This document shows, piece after piece, positions 26,079-35,106 of a DNA stretch of 64,000 nucleotides. The notes under the pieces were generated by a model. It saw nothing but the letters and a program-made list of their open reading frames with translations. It did not search any database and was not told where the DNA came from. Source of the stretch: Ch67 sp964491665 (GTDB lineage: Bacteria > Pseudomonadota > Gammaproteobacteria > Pseudomonadales > Ketobacteraceae); NCBI GenBank assembly GCA_964491665.1, contig CAZBII010000001.1:1-64000 (forward strand). Reading direction: 5' to 3'. Made by a program: the position numbers and the translations under genes. The stretch's first letter is position 1; every line of letters starts with the position of its first letter.

Positions 26079-27023
26079 TTACAGTCGGTTCAGCAGATCC
26101 TGCAAGTCCTGCGGCAGGGGCGCTTCAAACTGGCGCCGCTTGCCTTCGCTGTCATTGAACTCGATGCGAAAGGCGTGCAGGAACAGCCGCTTCAGTCCCT
26201 TGTCCCGGAAATAGGCATCCTGCTCACGGGGAATGTACTTGTCGTCGCCGGCAATCGGATGGCCGGCAAACTGGGCATGCACCCGGATCTGATGGGTACG
26301 CCCGGTGACCGGACTGGCCTCCACCAGGGTGGCATTTTCAAACAGGCGTTTCTGTTCGAACAGGGTCAGGGACGGTTTGCCTTCCTGCGACACCCGCACC
26401 ACCCGCTCACCGGAGGCCAGATCGAACTTCTTCAGCGGCGCCTCGATCCGGTGCTGACGGCCATTCCAGCGCCCATATAAAAGCGCAAGGTAGGTCTTCT
26501 CCACCCGCCCCTCTTTCAGATCATCATGCAGCTGGCGCAGCACGCTGCGCTTCTTGGCCACCAGCAGAACGCCGGACGTGTCCCGATCAAGCCGGTGCAC
26601 CAGCTCCAGAAACTTCTGTTGCGGACGGATCATGCGCAGGGCCTCGATCACCCCCAGACTGACGCCGCTGCCGCCATGGACGGCCAACCCAGATGGCTTG
26701 TTCAGCACGATCAGGCCGTTATCTTCAAACAAAATGGAGGCTTCGAGCTGCTTTTTCAACTGGTCGCCAATGAATACCGGTGCTTCGTCCTTTTGGGCGG
26801 TGCGGACCGGCGGAACACGCACGATATCACCCGACGCCAGCTTGTATTCCGGCTTGATGCGGCCCTTGTTCACCCGCACCTCGCCCTTGCGGATCATGCG
26901 GTAAATGGCTGATTTGGGTACACCTTTTAAACGGGTGACGAGAAAGTTGTCGATCCGCTGACCAGCCTGGTCTGCGCCAATCTCGACCTGCTGCACTTTC
27001 ACGGGCGCGTCATTCGTATTCAT
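26079..27023 (-). CDS. rluC: 23S rRNA pseudouridine synthase RluC
   Basis: A 314-residue enzyme that in E. coli modifies U955, U2504 and U2580 of 23S rRNA. An N-terminal S4 RNA-binding domain (about 17-75) precedes the RsuA/RluA catalytic domain with the Asp in HRLDRDTSGVLLVAK and the later HQIRVHAQFAGHPIAGD. It is divergent from rne across 726 bases, the same arrangement as in E. coli and Pseudomonas. Confidence 0.95.
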   Translation of the reverse strand: MNTNDAPVKVQQVEIGADQAGQRIDNFLVTRLKGVPKSAIYRMIRKGEVRVNKGRIKPEYKLASGDIVRVPPVRTAQKDEAPVFIGDQLKKQLEASILFEDNGLIVLNKPSGLAVHGGSGVSLGVIEALRMIRPQQKFLELVHRLDRDTSGVLLVAKKRSVLRQLHDDLKEGRVEKTYLALLYGRWNGRQHRIEAPLKKFDLASGERVVRVSQEGKPSLTLFEQKRLFENATLVEASPVTGRTHQIRVHAQFAGHPIAGDDKYIPREQDAYFRDKGLKRLFLHAFRIEFNDSEGKRRQFEAPLPQDLQDLLNRL

Positions 27024-27051
27024 GGGGAATCAATGGGTTATCGCTATCTGT

Positions 27052-27080
27052 TTGATGGTGCTGATAATTCCTGCTATATT
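27052..27080 (+). promoter_or_regulatory. Sigma70-type promoter, probably of rne
   Basis: TTGATG (27052-27057), a 17-base spacer and TATATT (27075-27080) point toward rne. A start near 27087 would give a leader of about 660 bases before the rne ATG. Confidence 0.6.
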
Positions 27081-27086
27081 CCTGTG

Positions 27087-27749
27087 TGCCTTTAACAAGC
27101 ACGCATGAAATAACAGGGTGAAATTGCGCTGTACGCTGTAGCAGAGGCCCGACGGGTCTTCACGCACTTCGATCAGACTGAGTTCCATTCGGCACCAAGG
27201 CCGGTCCCCAAAAGGGACGCCCATTCTACTCAGGTTGCAGACGATCACCTAATTCTCATGTGTCCTTGTTTCTGGCCCGGGAGTCGAGGCCAATTTTGCA
27301 ACACATGCAGTCAACCCGATTCCAATCAACGCACGTTTATAAACCGAGAAAGGTACGGTGTGCACAACTTGCAGCACCGTGAACGTAAACAAGCGTCTGA
27401 CGCAAGAAACCCAGTGATTACTGATTGTCGGGCCTGATTCAAACGCACCGTCAGGTATCGCGCAATGACCTCTCACAGCGCGATCAGGGACGGGCATCAT
27501 GGCCGGACAGGGCGAACAAAAACGCCTGGCAAGTAACGGGAAGAAACCGTACATATTCGTGCTCCTGCCGGACATCCTCCGGGGGAGAATTTGATCCGCA
27601 GCCCCATCAGGCTGCTCATGCTGCTGCAACGACGCCGTACAGATGTTGGCGGTTTTGCAGCAGTGATTCCATGTACTGTTCCTGCCCGAAGTCCGCCGTA
27701 ATCCCTCTGTTTTCCTGCAATCAGCGCGATTTGCCGGAACTTTATCTAC
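27087..27749 (+). promoter_or_regulatory. Long rne 5' leader, probable site of RNase E autoregulation
   Basis: This gene-free stretch holds no convincing ORF. Hairpins that I can see include GTCCC-CAAAA-GGGAC (27204-27218), CCGGA-CATCC-TCCGG (27569-27583) and GCAGCC-CCATCA-GGCTGC (27599-27616). In E. coli the 361-base rne leader folds into hairpins that RNase E itself recognises, which sets its own mRNA stability. This leader would be nearly twice as long. Whether it contains the Rfam rne5 structure must be tested with a covariance model. Internal promoters closer to rne could shorten it. Confidence 0.5.
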
Positions 27750-30596
27750 ATGAAAAGAATGTTAATCAATGCGACGCATTCGGAAGAATTGCGCGTTGCG
27801 CTGGTGGACGGCCAGAAACTCTATGATCTGGACATCGAACACCGTACCCGTGAACAGAAGAAATCCAATATCTACAAAGGTCGCATCACCCGGGTTGAGC
27901 CCAGCCTGGAAGCGGCCTTCGTTGATTTTGGTTCCGAGCGTCACGGCTTTTTGCCCCTCAAGGAAATCTCCCGCGAGTATTTCACCAAAAGCCCCCGCGA
28001 CATCCAGGGCCGTTTCACCATCAAGGATGTAATCAGGGAAGGCCAGGAAATCATTATTCAGGTCGGCAAGGAAGAGCGCGGCAATAAAGGCGCTGCCCTT
28101 TCCACCTTTATCAGCCTGGCTGGCCGCTATCTGGTTCTGATGCCCAACAATCCGCGTGCCGGTGGCATCTCGCGCCGAATCGATGGCGATGAGCGCACCG
28201 CGCTGAAAGACGTGATGAACGCGCTGAAGCTGCCGGAAGACATGGGTGTGATCATTCGCACTGCGGGCATCGGTCGCAGCGTCGAGGAACTGCAGTGGGA
28301 CCTGGATTACCTGCTGAACGTGTGGGAAAACATCACCAAGGCGTCGGAAAACCGCCAGGCGCCCTTCCTGATCTATCAGGAAAGCAATGTGATCATCCGC
28401 GCCATCCGCGACTACCTGCGCCAGGATATCGGCGAGGTGCTGGTAGATACGCAGGAAGTGTTCGACGAAGCCATCAACTTCGTGCGTCAGGTGATGCCGC
28501 AGTACGAGAGCAAGATCAAGCTGTACAAGGACAACATCCCCCTCTTCAACCGCTACCAGATCGAATCCCAGATCGAGACCGCGTTTGAACGGGAAGTGAA
28601 ACTGCCGTCTGGCGGTTCCATCGTGATCGATCCGACCGAGGCGCTGGTGTCGATCGACATCAACTCGTCCAAGGCCACCAAGGGTGCGGACATCGAGGAA
28701 ACGGCGTTCAACACCAACCTGGAAGCGGCCGAGGAAATTGCCCGCCAGCTGCGTCTGCGCGATATCGGCGGCCTGATCGTGGTCGATTTCATCGACATGA
28801 CCAACAACCGCAACCAGCGCGAAGTGGAAAACCGCATGCGCGAGTCGCTGGAACTGGACCGCGCCCGGGTGCAGATCGGTCGCATTTCGCGTTTCGGTCT
28901 GATGGAACTGTCGCGCCAGCGTCTACGCCCGTCGCTGGGTGAAACCAGTGGCCACATCTGCCCGCGCTGCAACGGGGTTGGCTTTATCCGTGACCTGCAC
29001 TCGCTGTCGCTGAACATCATGCGTCTGATCGAGGAAGAGGCGCTGAAGGAAAACAGCTCGGAAATTCACGCCAAGGTGCCGGTCAACGTCGCGACCTACC
29101 TGCTGAACGAAAAACGGCAGAACATCGTGAATATCGAGACCCGCAATGACGTCCGCGTGGTGATCCTGCCCAGCCCGAACCTGGAAACGCCGCACTTCGA
29201 AGTGAACCGGTTCCGTACCGATCAGCTGCCGGCCGGCGAAGGTGCTGCCAGCTATGAGTTGATCGAGGAAGCGGATGAAGTCGATGAAGTGGTGCTGGTG
29301 CCCGGCGAGACCGCGCTGAAAAAGCCGGAACAGCCTGCCGTGCAGATGATCCAGCCGCACACTCCGGCTCCCCAGCCGCAGGAAAAGCCGGCCCAGGCCG
29401 CTGCCGTTCCCGTGGCGCCGAAAGAACCGAGCTTCTTCACCCGCCTGTTCTCCTGGTTCCTGCAACTGTTCAGCAGTCAGCAGGCCCAGCCGCAGGAAAC
29501 AGTCGAGGAAGCCAGCCAGCAACGCAGCAATCAGCAGGGTAACCCGCGCAATCAGCGTGACCGCAATCGCAACCAGCGTGACCGCAATCGCAACCAGCGC
29601 GACCGCAACCAGCGTGATCGCAAGCGCGACGACGAAATCGTCACCAACATTCCCGCCAACAAGGAGCCCCGTTCCGGCCAGCAGCAGGAGCGCAAGGGCG
29701 GCCAGCGCGGTGAGCGGCAGGAACGCGGCGACAGACAGGAGCGTGGCGAGCGCCAGGAACGCGGTGAAAGAGCGGATCGGGGCGAAAGGCCCGAGCGTGG
29801 TGAGCGTCCTGATCGGGGTGAGCGCCAGGAGCGGGGTGAACGCGGTGAGCGCAATCGCCAGCCGCAGCAGGCCACTGACAGTGGCTCCGATGACACCGGC
29901 GCCGACCAGGGTAACCAGCGTCGCGGCAAGCGTCGCAGCCCGAACGACAACCGTCGCCGTCGCCAGAGTGCACTGCAGGCAGAAGAGCGCCGCCAGCAGG
30001 GTGTGGTTGAGTGTCAGGATGAGGCCGTCAATGTGGAAGCCGTTGCCGGTACCGCATCGGGCGCCGAAGCCGGTCAGCCGGTGCAAGCGCAGGGTGAGCA
30101 GCAAAACCGTCCGCCCCGCCGTGAACGGGGTGAGCGCCAGGAACGTGGAGAAAGACAGGAGCGTGGCGAGCGCCAGCAGCGTCAGGATCGCCCGGAGCAC
30201 CAGCCGCGTCCGGAAACAGCGCCCGTCACTGACACTGCCGAGTCAACTCCCGCAGCAGTCGACACTGCCCCAGCTGTGTCTGCGGAAGTCACGTCAGTTG
30301 CTCCGGTGACTGAGGTTGCACGTCCTGCTGCCCCGGTCGTCGTTGCCGCCGCCATTATGGACACTGCCGGAGAAACTCTGGCGGCACCCGCTGCACCGGA
30401 AGTCAGGACCGTCGCTGCGCCAGCCGCCACGACACCTGCAGCTGCTGCAGGCGAGGAAGGTGGCCAGCGGGCGTCCAACGATCCCCGTGAAATCCGCCGT
30501 CGCCAACAGGCCGAAGCCGCTGCCCGTGCGGGCCAAGCACAGGCCGACACCGATGCACCCGTTGCCCCCGCGTCCGACACCACCAGCGACGCATAA
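27750..30596 (+). CDS. rne: Ribonuclease E
   Basis: A 948-residue endoribonuclease and scaffold of the RNA degradosome. The catalytic half has the S1 domain (about 35-125: YKGRITRVEPSLEAAFVDFG), the RNase H-like and 5'-sensor regions, the DNase I-like domain with catalytic Asp in VSIDINSSKATKG and VVDFIDMTNNRNQ, and the Zn-link CPRCNG at Cys404 and Cys407, the same numbers as in E. coli. The C-terminal half is low-complexity. SFFTRLFSWFLQLFSS (about 560-576) matches the membrane-targeting amphipathic helix, and two arginine-rich tracts with NQRDRNR and QERGER repeats (about 600-710 and 785-815) should bind RNA. Alanine/proline-rich sequence follows. Confidence 0.97.
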   Translation: MKRMLINATHSEELRVALVDGQKLYDLDIEHRTREQKKSNIYKGRITRVEPSLEAAFVDFGSERHGFLPLKEISREYFTKSPRDIQGRFTIKDVIREGQEIIIQVGKEERGNKGAALSTFISLAGRYLVLMPNNPRAGGISRRIDGDERTALKDVMNALKLPEDMGVIIRTAGIGRSVEELQWDLDYLLNVWENITKASENRQAPFLIYQESNVIIRAIRDYLRQDIGEVLVDTQEVFDEAINFVRQVMPQYESKIKLYKDNIPLFNRYQIESQIETAFEREVKLPSGGSIVIDPTEALVSIDINSSKATKGADIEETAFNTNLEAAEEIARQLRLRDIGGLIVVDFIDMTNNRNQREVENRMRESLELDRARVQIGRISRFGLMELSRQRLRPSLGETSGHICPRCNGVGFIRDLHSLSLNIMRLIEEEALKENSSEIHAKVPVNVATYLLNEKRQNIVNIETRNDVRVVILPSPNLETPHFEVNRFRTDQLPAGEGAASYELIEEADEVDEVVLVPGETALKKPEQPAVQMIQPHTPAPQPQEKPAQAAAVPVAPKEPSFFTRLFSWFLQLFSSQQAQPQETVEEASQQRSNQQGNPRNQRDRNRNQRDRNRNQRDRNQRDRKRDDEIVTNIPANKEPRSGQQQERKGGQRGERQERGDRQERGERQERGERADRGERPERGERPDRGERQERGERGERNRQPQQATDSGSDDTGADQGNQRRGKRRSPNDNRRRRQSALQAEERRQQGVVECQDEAVNVEAVAGTASGAEAGQPVQAQGEQQNRPPRRERGERQERGERQERGERQQRQDRPEHQPRPETAPVTDTAESTPAAVDTAPAVSAEVTSVAPVTEVARPAAPVVVAAAIMDTAGETLAAPAAPEVRTVAAPAATTPAAAAGEEGGQRASNDPREIRRRQQAEAAARAGQAQADTDAPVAPASDTTSDA
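29556..29612 (+). repeat. 21-bp tandem repeat in the arginine-rich part of rne
   Basis: CGTGACCGCAATCGCAACCAG occurs twice in tandem (29556-29576 and 29577-29597), followed by a shortened third copy to 29612. It encodes RDRNRNQ units. Near-identity at DNA level indicates recent slippage expansion. Confidence 0.85.
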
Positions 30597-30605
30597 GCAG
30601 CCCTG

Positions 30606-30640
30606 AAAAAAATCGGGCTGGTGTTTTACGCCAGCCCGAT
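30606..30640 (-). terminator. Terminator of the exbB-murB operon
   Basis: On the minus strand a 10-bp perfect stem (ATCGGGCTGG with CCAGCCCGAT, loop 9) is followed by seven U. Its 5' arm overlaps the end of murB. On the plus strand no U tract follows, so it does not obviously stop rne transcription. Confidence 0.85.
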
Positions 30641-31654
30641 CATCAGGGGTTCCGCTTCCAGTTCAATTCCAAATCGTTCCCGCACACTGTCCTGAATCTG
30701 TCGCGCCAATGCGAGCAGGTCGTCGCTGTTTTCTCCCTGATTGATCAACACCAGTGCCTGCTGGTCGTGCACTCTGGCGCGTCCGTGCGACCGCCCTTTC
30801 CAGCCCAGCTGGTCAATCAGCCAGCCAGCAGCAACCTTCACATGTTCCGCATCCACCGGATAGTGGACGATGGCCGGCCACACCTGCCGGAGCTGCTGCA
30901 ACTGTTGCAGCGGAATCACCGGATTCTTGAAAAAACTGCCCACATTGGGAAGCGCGCGCGGGTCCGGCAGTTTGCGGGATCGCACGGTGATGATGATCTG
31001 GCGCAACTGCATGGGTGTCAGCGAGTCCGCCGTCAAACCCTGCTGCGCCATCTCCGCGCGGATTTCACCGTATTCCAGTTTCAGTTGGGGATTCTTGTGC
31101 AGACGGAACACGACATGGGTGATCAGACAGCGATCCTTTAACGCGCGCTTGAAAATGCTGTCGCGGTAACCGAACTCGCACTGCGCGACAGACAGTTCGG
31201 CATGCCGGCCTTCGTGCAGGTAAAACACCCCTGCCCGCTCCAGCACGTCTTTCAATTCCACGCCGTAGGCGCCAATATTCTGTATCGGCGCCGCACCCAC
31301 CGTGCCGGGAATGGCACTGAGATTTTCCAGCCCAAACCAGCCCTGCTCCAGACTGTGCTGCACAAACGCGTCCCAGTTTTCACCGCCGGCCACCTGTACC
31401 TGCACGCAGTCGTCATCTTCCTGCAGAACACGAATGCCACGCAGACGGTTGAGCAGCACCAGACCGCGAAATTCTCTGGCCAGCACGACATTGCTGCCGC
31501 CGCCCAGAATCAGCAACGGCCGGTTCCGGCACAGCTCCGGCAACTGTGCGCAATCATCCAGCTGATGCAGTTCGGCGAACAGGTCGGTGCGCGCATCGAT
31601 CCGAAGTGTGTTGTAGGGTTGCAGGGAAATGTTGTGCTGCAGGGAAAGCGTCAT
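30626..31654 (-). CDS. murB: UDP-N-acetylenolpyruvoylglucosamine reductase
   Basis: A 342-residue FAD enzyme completing UDP-MurNAc synthesis. It is the type I (E. coli-like) form: NTLRIDARTD at the N-terminus, the FAD-binding LLILGGGSNVVL, LSAIPGTVGAAPIQNIGAYG, and NVGSFFKNPVI with the catalytic Ser. The ATG overlaps the stop of the phosphatase gene in ATGA, so it is translationally coupled. Confidence 0.96.
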   Translation of the reverse strand: MTLSLQHNISLQPYNTLRIDARTDLFAELHQLDDCAQLPELCRNRPLLILGGGSNVVLAREFRGLVLLNRLRGIRVLQEDDDCVQVQVAGGENWDAFVQHSLEQGWFGLENLSAIPGTVGAAPIQNIGAYGVELKDVLERAGVFYLHEGRHAELSVAQCEFGYRDSIFKRALKDRCLITHVVFRLHKNPQLKLEYGEIRAEMAQQGLTADSLTPMQLRQIIITVRSRKLPDPRALPNVGSFFKNPVIPLQQLQQLRQVWPAIVHYPVDAEHVKVAAGWLIDQLGWKGRSHGRARVHDQQALVLINQGENSDDLLALARQIQDSVRERFGIELEAEPLMIGLA

Positions 31655-32121
31655 GCAGACACCCGTTCCTGCAGGTACTCCAGCAAGCCGTCGCAGGCAT
31701 TTTCCACCAGATCCAGCACCTGCTCGAAACCGTCGCGACCGCCGTAATAGGGATCGGGGACTTCCTGTTCGGGAGAATCGGAAAACTCCAGCAGCAGTTT
31801 CAGCTTGTGCTGATGCTGGCGACTGGCGCGACGCCGCAGTTCGGCCAGATTGCGATGATCCATCGCGAGAATGAGATCAAAATTTTCGAAATCGTCTTCG
31901 CACACCTGACGGGCCCGCTGCGCTGACATGTCGTAGCCACGCTGCAGAGCGGCCTGCATCGAGCGGCGGTCTGGCGCTTCGCCCGCGTGATAACCGGCAG
32001 TGCCGGCGGAATCGCAACGGATACGTTTTTCAAGTTGCTGCTGATGCAGCTTGCCGCGAAACACCGCCTCAGCCGTGGGAGAACGACAGATATTGCCGAG
32101 GCAGACAAACAGGATATTCAT
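31651..32121 (-). CDS. Low-molecular-weight protein tyrosine phosphatase
   Basis: A 156-residue phosphatase. The P-loop CLGNICRS (Cys7 to Arg13) comes directly after the start and the general acid is in VPDPYYGGRDGFE. The start at 32121 (MNILFVCLGN) makes a 4-base ATGA overlap with kdsB; the longer frame upstream lies inside kdsB. Such enzymes often act on bacterial tyrosine kinases that control polysaccharide export, but no kinase is nearby. The same kdsB-ptp-murB order occurs in Pseudomonas. Confidence 0.93.
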   Translation of the reverse strand: MNILFVCLGNICRSPTAEAVFRGKLHQQQLEKRIRCDSAGTAGYHAGEAPDRRSMQAALQRGYDMSAQRARQVCEDDFENFDLILAMDHRNLAELRRRASRQHQHKLKLLLEFSDSPEQEVPDPYYGGRDGFEQVLDLVENACDGLLEYLQERVSA

Positions 32122-32888
32122 GCCTGACCACTGAGCTGCAGGATGCGGCGCACTCGTTCCAGATCCTCGGCGGTGTCGACACCGGGCGGCGGCGTTTCCA
32201 GTGCAGTCTGCACATGGATTTTCACGCCGTGCCACATGGCGCGCAGCTGTTCGAGGCTTTCGGTTTTCTCCAGCGCGCACGGGCCCCACTTTACAAAATC
32301 ATGCAGCAGGCTGACGCGGTAGCCGTAAATGCCGATATGACGCTGCACCGGCATGATGGTGGGCAGTTCACCGCGCCCCGGCTGGTAGGTAGCGCGACAC
32401 CAGGGAATCGGCGCGCGACTGAAATAGAGCGCATAACCCTGCGCGTCCGACACCACTTTCACGATATTGGGATCGAACACCCATTCCGGATCGTCGATGA
32501 TTTCCGACAGCGTGGAAATGCCCGCCACTGACTGCGCCAGATTATTCGCCACCTGGTCGATCACCTGCGGCGGAATCAGCGGCTCGTCGCCCTGCACATT
32601 CACCACGATGTCCTGATCGGCCAGACCCAGCTTGCTGACCACTTCCTGCAGGCGGTCGGTGCCGGATTCGTGGGTGTGGGCCGTCATCACGACGGTAGCG
32701 CCAAAATCCTTGGCCACCGCTTCGATGCGCGCGTCGTCAGTGGCGATGATCACGTCCTTCGCACTGCTCTTGCGGGCCTGTTCATATACCCGCTGTATCA
32801 TGGGCTTGCCACCGATATCCAGCAGCGGTTTTCCCGGCAGACGGGTGGAAGCAAAACGGGCGGGAATGATGACGCGGTAATCTGTCAT
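32118..32888 (-). CDS. kdsB: 3-deoxy-manno-octulosonate cytidylyltransferase
   Basis: A 256-residue enzyme activating Kdo as CMP-Kdo for lipopolysaccharide inner core synthesis. The nucleotide-binding IPARFASTRLPGKPLLDI (about 6-23), VVNVQGDEPLIPP and SRAPIPWCR are family hallmarks. It begins 9 bases after lpxK. Confidence 0.96.
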   Translation of the reverse strand: MTDYRVIIPARFASTRLPGKPLLDIGGKPMIQRVYEQARKSSAKDVIIATDDARIEAVAKDFGATVVMTAHTHESGTDRLQEVVSKLGLADQDIVVNVQGDEPLIPPQVIDQVANNLAQSVAGISTLSEIIDDPEWVFDPNIVKVVSDAQGYALYFSRAPIPWCRATYQPGRGELPTIMPVQRHIGIYGYRVSLLHDFVKWGPCALEKTESLEQLRAMWHGVKIHVQTALETPPPGVDTAEDLERVRRILQLSGQA

Positions 32889-32897
32889 GGCGCTGAC

Positions 32898-33953
32898 TCA
32901 GTAAAGATGGTGGCGGGTGGATTCGAAACGCTGAATGGCCGCGATTATAACATCGATCAAACCGGGCTGAACCCCGGCATCCACCGGCAGGAACCAGCCG
33001 CGCAACCCGGCGATTTGCTGCAGTTTCACCGCGTCTTTTTCCGTGGTGAGCAGCGTGGCGTTTTCCAGCCCGGCAAAGTCGTCGGCTGTGTAGGCATGAT
33101 GATCGGGGAAGGCGCGACACTCACACTGGATGCCCAGCTGCGCCAGCGTGTCGAAAAAACGTTGCGGATTGCCGATGCCGGCGATGGCAACCAGGCGGGG
33201 CTGCTGGCGTACTTCGTCGACTGTCGCCGTTGGCGCAACGGGACTGCTGGAATTCTGCAGGGACTGAAACGTGCCGGGCACGATCTGCATGGCAAAGCGG
33301 GACGTCATTGGCAAACCGGAAAACGATGCATGGGTGGCGGCACCGTTCACCACCAGCGCATTCACCTGCTGCAAACGGCTGGCCGGTTCCCGCAGCGGTC
33401 CCGCCGGCAGCATCTGCCCGTTCCCCAGACCGCGCGCGCCATCCAGCACCACCAGTTCGAACGTGCGCCCCAGCCGGTAATGCTGCAGGCCGTCATCACT
33501 GATCACCACATTGCAATCCGTCTGCTGCAGTAACGCCTGCACGGCGGCGCTGCGATCCGGATCGATCATCACCGGCACGCCCGTGCGCTGCGCCAGCATC
33601 ATGGGTTCATCGCCCACCTTGCCGGCAGAATCGGTGGTCCTGATCAGCCAGGGATAATGCGGCGGCTGGCCACCATAACCACGGCTGACGATGCCGGGAC
33701 GCAAACCATGTGCCTGCAGCTGCTGCACCAGCCAGATGGTCAGCGGCGTCTTGCCGGTTCCACCCACCGTGATATTGCCCACCACAATCACCGGCACCGG
33801 CGCGCGATAAACGTCTTTTTTACCACCGAGAAACTGTTGCCGCCGACGCTGCACCAGCACACGAAACAGCAGCGCCAGCGGCCAGCACGGCAGCCACCAC
33901 CTACCGCGTCCGTACCAGACGCGGTTCAGCAGTGCTTGCAGGTGATTGTGCAT
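32898..33953 (-). CDS. lpxK: Tetraacyldisaccharide 4'-kinase
   Basis: A 351-residue membrane-associated kinase adding the 4'-phosphate of lipid A. The N-terminal amphipathic part precedes the P-loop VVGNITVGGTGKTPLTIWL (about 57-75). ISDDGLQHYRL and a C-terminal LLTTEKDAVKL match the family. It starts 15 bases after exbD and leads into kdsB, joining lipid A and Kdo steps in one operon. Confidence 0.95.
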   Translation of the reverse strand: MHNHLQALLNRVWYGRGRWWLPCWPLALLFRVLVQRRRQQFLGGKKDVYRAPVPVIVVGNITVGGTGKTPLTIWLVQQLQAHGLRPGIVSRGYGGQPPHYPWLIRTTDSAGKVGDEPMMLAQRTGVPVMIDPDRSAAVQALLQQTDCNVVISDDGLQHYRLGRTFELVVLDGARGLGNGQMLPAGPLREPASRLQQVNALVVNGAATHASFSGLPMTSRFAMQIVPGTFQSLQNSSSPVAPTATVDEVRQQPRLVAIAGIGNPQRFFDTLAQLGIQCECRAFPDHHAYTADDFAGLENATLLTTEKDAVKLQQIAGLRGWFLPVDAGVQPGLIDVIIAAIQRFESTRHHLY

Positions 33954-33968
33954 AAAAAAAGGAAAGCC

Positions 33969-34388
33969 TTATTTTTCCGGCTGACGGGTGGTGATGCGCA
34001 GATGACTGAACCCGAGCTTGCCGGAAACGTCCATCGCGGTGACGACGGCCTGGTGCGGCGTCTTGGCGTCGGCAGTGATGATCAGCGGCAGCTTGGTGTT
34101 GCCCTGGGCCAGCTCGCTCAACGCGCGACTCAGTGTTTCGCTTTCGCGATTCACCAAACGCTGCTGGTTGATGGCGTATTCACCCTCGGCGCTGATTTCA
34201 ATTTCGATGCGGTCCGGGCTTTCATTGGCATTGGCTTCCACCGATGCTTCCGGCAACTCCACCGTCATTTCCCGCTCGCGGGTAAAGGTAGTGGACACCA
34301 TGAAGAAAATCAGCAGCAGGAATACCACGTCGATCAGCGGCGTCAGATCGATGGAGGCGGGTTCAACCGGCTGACGGGGAAATTTCAC
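33969..34388 (-). CDS. exbD: ExbD/TolR family biopolymer transport protein
   Basis: A 139-residue protein with one N-terminal transmembrane helix (ASIDLTPLIDVVFLLLIFFM, about 11-30) containing the conserved, protonatable Asp, and a periplasmic domain. With ExbB it forms a proton-driven motor. The GTG start overlaps the exbB stop in GTGA. It is not next to tonB or to the tol-pal genes, so the energised partner cannot be named; this pair sits with lpxK in Pseudomonas too. Confidence 0.92.
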   Translation of the reverse strand: MKFPRQPVEPASIDLTPLIDVVFLLLIFFMVSTTFTREREMTVELPEASVEANANESPDRIEIEISAEGEYAINQQRLVNRESETLSRALSELAQGNTKLPLIITADAKTPHQAVVTAMDVSGKLGFSHLRITTRQPEK

Positions 34389-35026
34389 GCTTTGCCACCT
34401 TCGCTGCCTTCGGCTTCACGATCGCCATGAATGATGTCCACCAGCTTGATGGCGTCCTGCTCCATCAGCACCGAGATTTCATCGATGCGGCGGCAGAAAA
34501 AGCGGTGGAAGAACAGCGCGGGGATGGCGGCGATCAGGCCGGCCACAGTGGTGTAGAGTGCTTCGGCAATGCCGCCGGCAAACAGGGTGGAGTCGCCGGA
34601 ACCATGCAACACGATCGTGCTGAAGACATCGATCATGCCGAGCACGGTGCCCAGCAGTCCCAGCAGCGGCGCGATGGCGGCGATGGTACCCAGCAGGTTG
34701 AGGAAACGGCCCATTTCGTGGATTTCGTGGGTAGCGGTATCGATGATGGATTCCTTCATGATCTCGCGGCCGTGCTTGGCGTTGAGCAGGCCGTTGGCCA
34801 GCACCCGGCCCAGCGGCGAGGAGTCCCGCAGCTCCTTCACCTTCTTCGCGTCCAGCTGGCTGTTCTTGACCCAGCCCCATACCCGGCTCATCAGATTGCG
34901 CGGGCTGATCCGGTTGACCCGCAGCGCCCACAGACGCTCGGCAATGATGGCCAGTGCGACCACAGAACACAGAATGATGGGGTACATCACCGGGCCACCG
35001 GCCACAATCAAGTCGAGCACTTTCAC
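34385..35026 (-). CDS. exbB: ExbB/TolQ family proton channel
   Basis: A 213-residue inner membrane protein with helices near residues 10-30, 105-130 and 150-175. The helices include LNLLGTIAAIAPLLGLLGTV and GGIAEALYTTVAGLIAAIPAL, the MotA/TolQ/ExbB proton-channel signature. GTG start with AGGAG 9 bases upstream. It heads the exbB-exbD-lpxK-kdsB-ptp-murB operon. Confidence 0.93.
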   Translation of the reverse strand: MKVLDLIVAGGPVMYPIILCSVVALAIIAERLWALRVNRISPRNLMSRVWGWVKNSQLDAKKVKELRDSSPLGRVLANGLLNAKHGREIMKESIIDTATHEIHEMGRFLNLLGTIAAIAPLLGLLGTVLGMIDVFSTIVLHGSGDSTLFAGGIAEALYTTVAGLIAAIPALFFHRFFCRRIDEISVLMEQDAIKLVDIIHGDREAEGSEGGKA

Positions 35027-35059
35027 GCGCTGTAATCTCCTGTTTTTTTAATGTTTTTC

Positions 35060-35088
35060 AATGTAGCACACTCTGGCATTTTTGCGGA
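35060..35088 (-). promoter_or_regulatory. Possible extended -10 promoter of exbB
   Basis: On the minus strand TACATT (35065-35060) is preceded by TG at the extended -10 position, with a weak -35 (TCCGCA, 35088-35083) at 17-base spacing. The leader would be about 27 bases. Confidence 0.4.
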
Positions 35089-35106
35089 ACGCTACTACAA
35101 ACCGGA

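Noticed and set aside
29556..29860. Regular short repeats that could suggest a CRISPR array.
   Set aside because: The repeats are tandem without spacers and stay in the rne reading frame.
28923..30200. A 425-codon frame on the minus strand within rne.
   Set aside because: It mirrors the arginine-rich repeats of RNase E, giving low-complexity Leu/Ala/Thr sequence. The rne frame has intact catalytic motifs.
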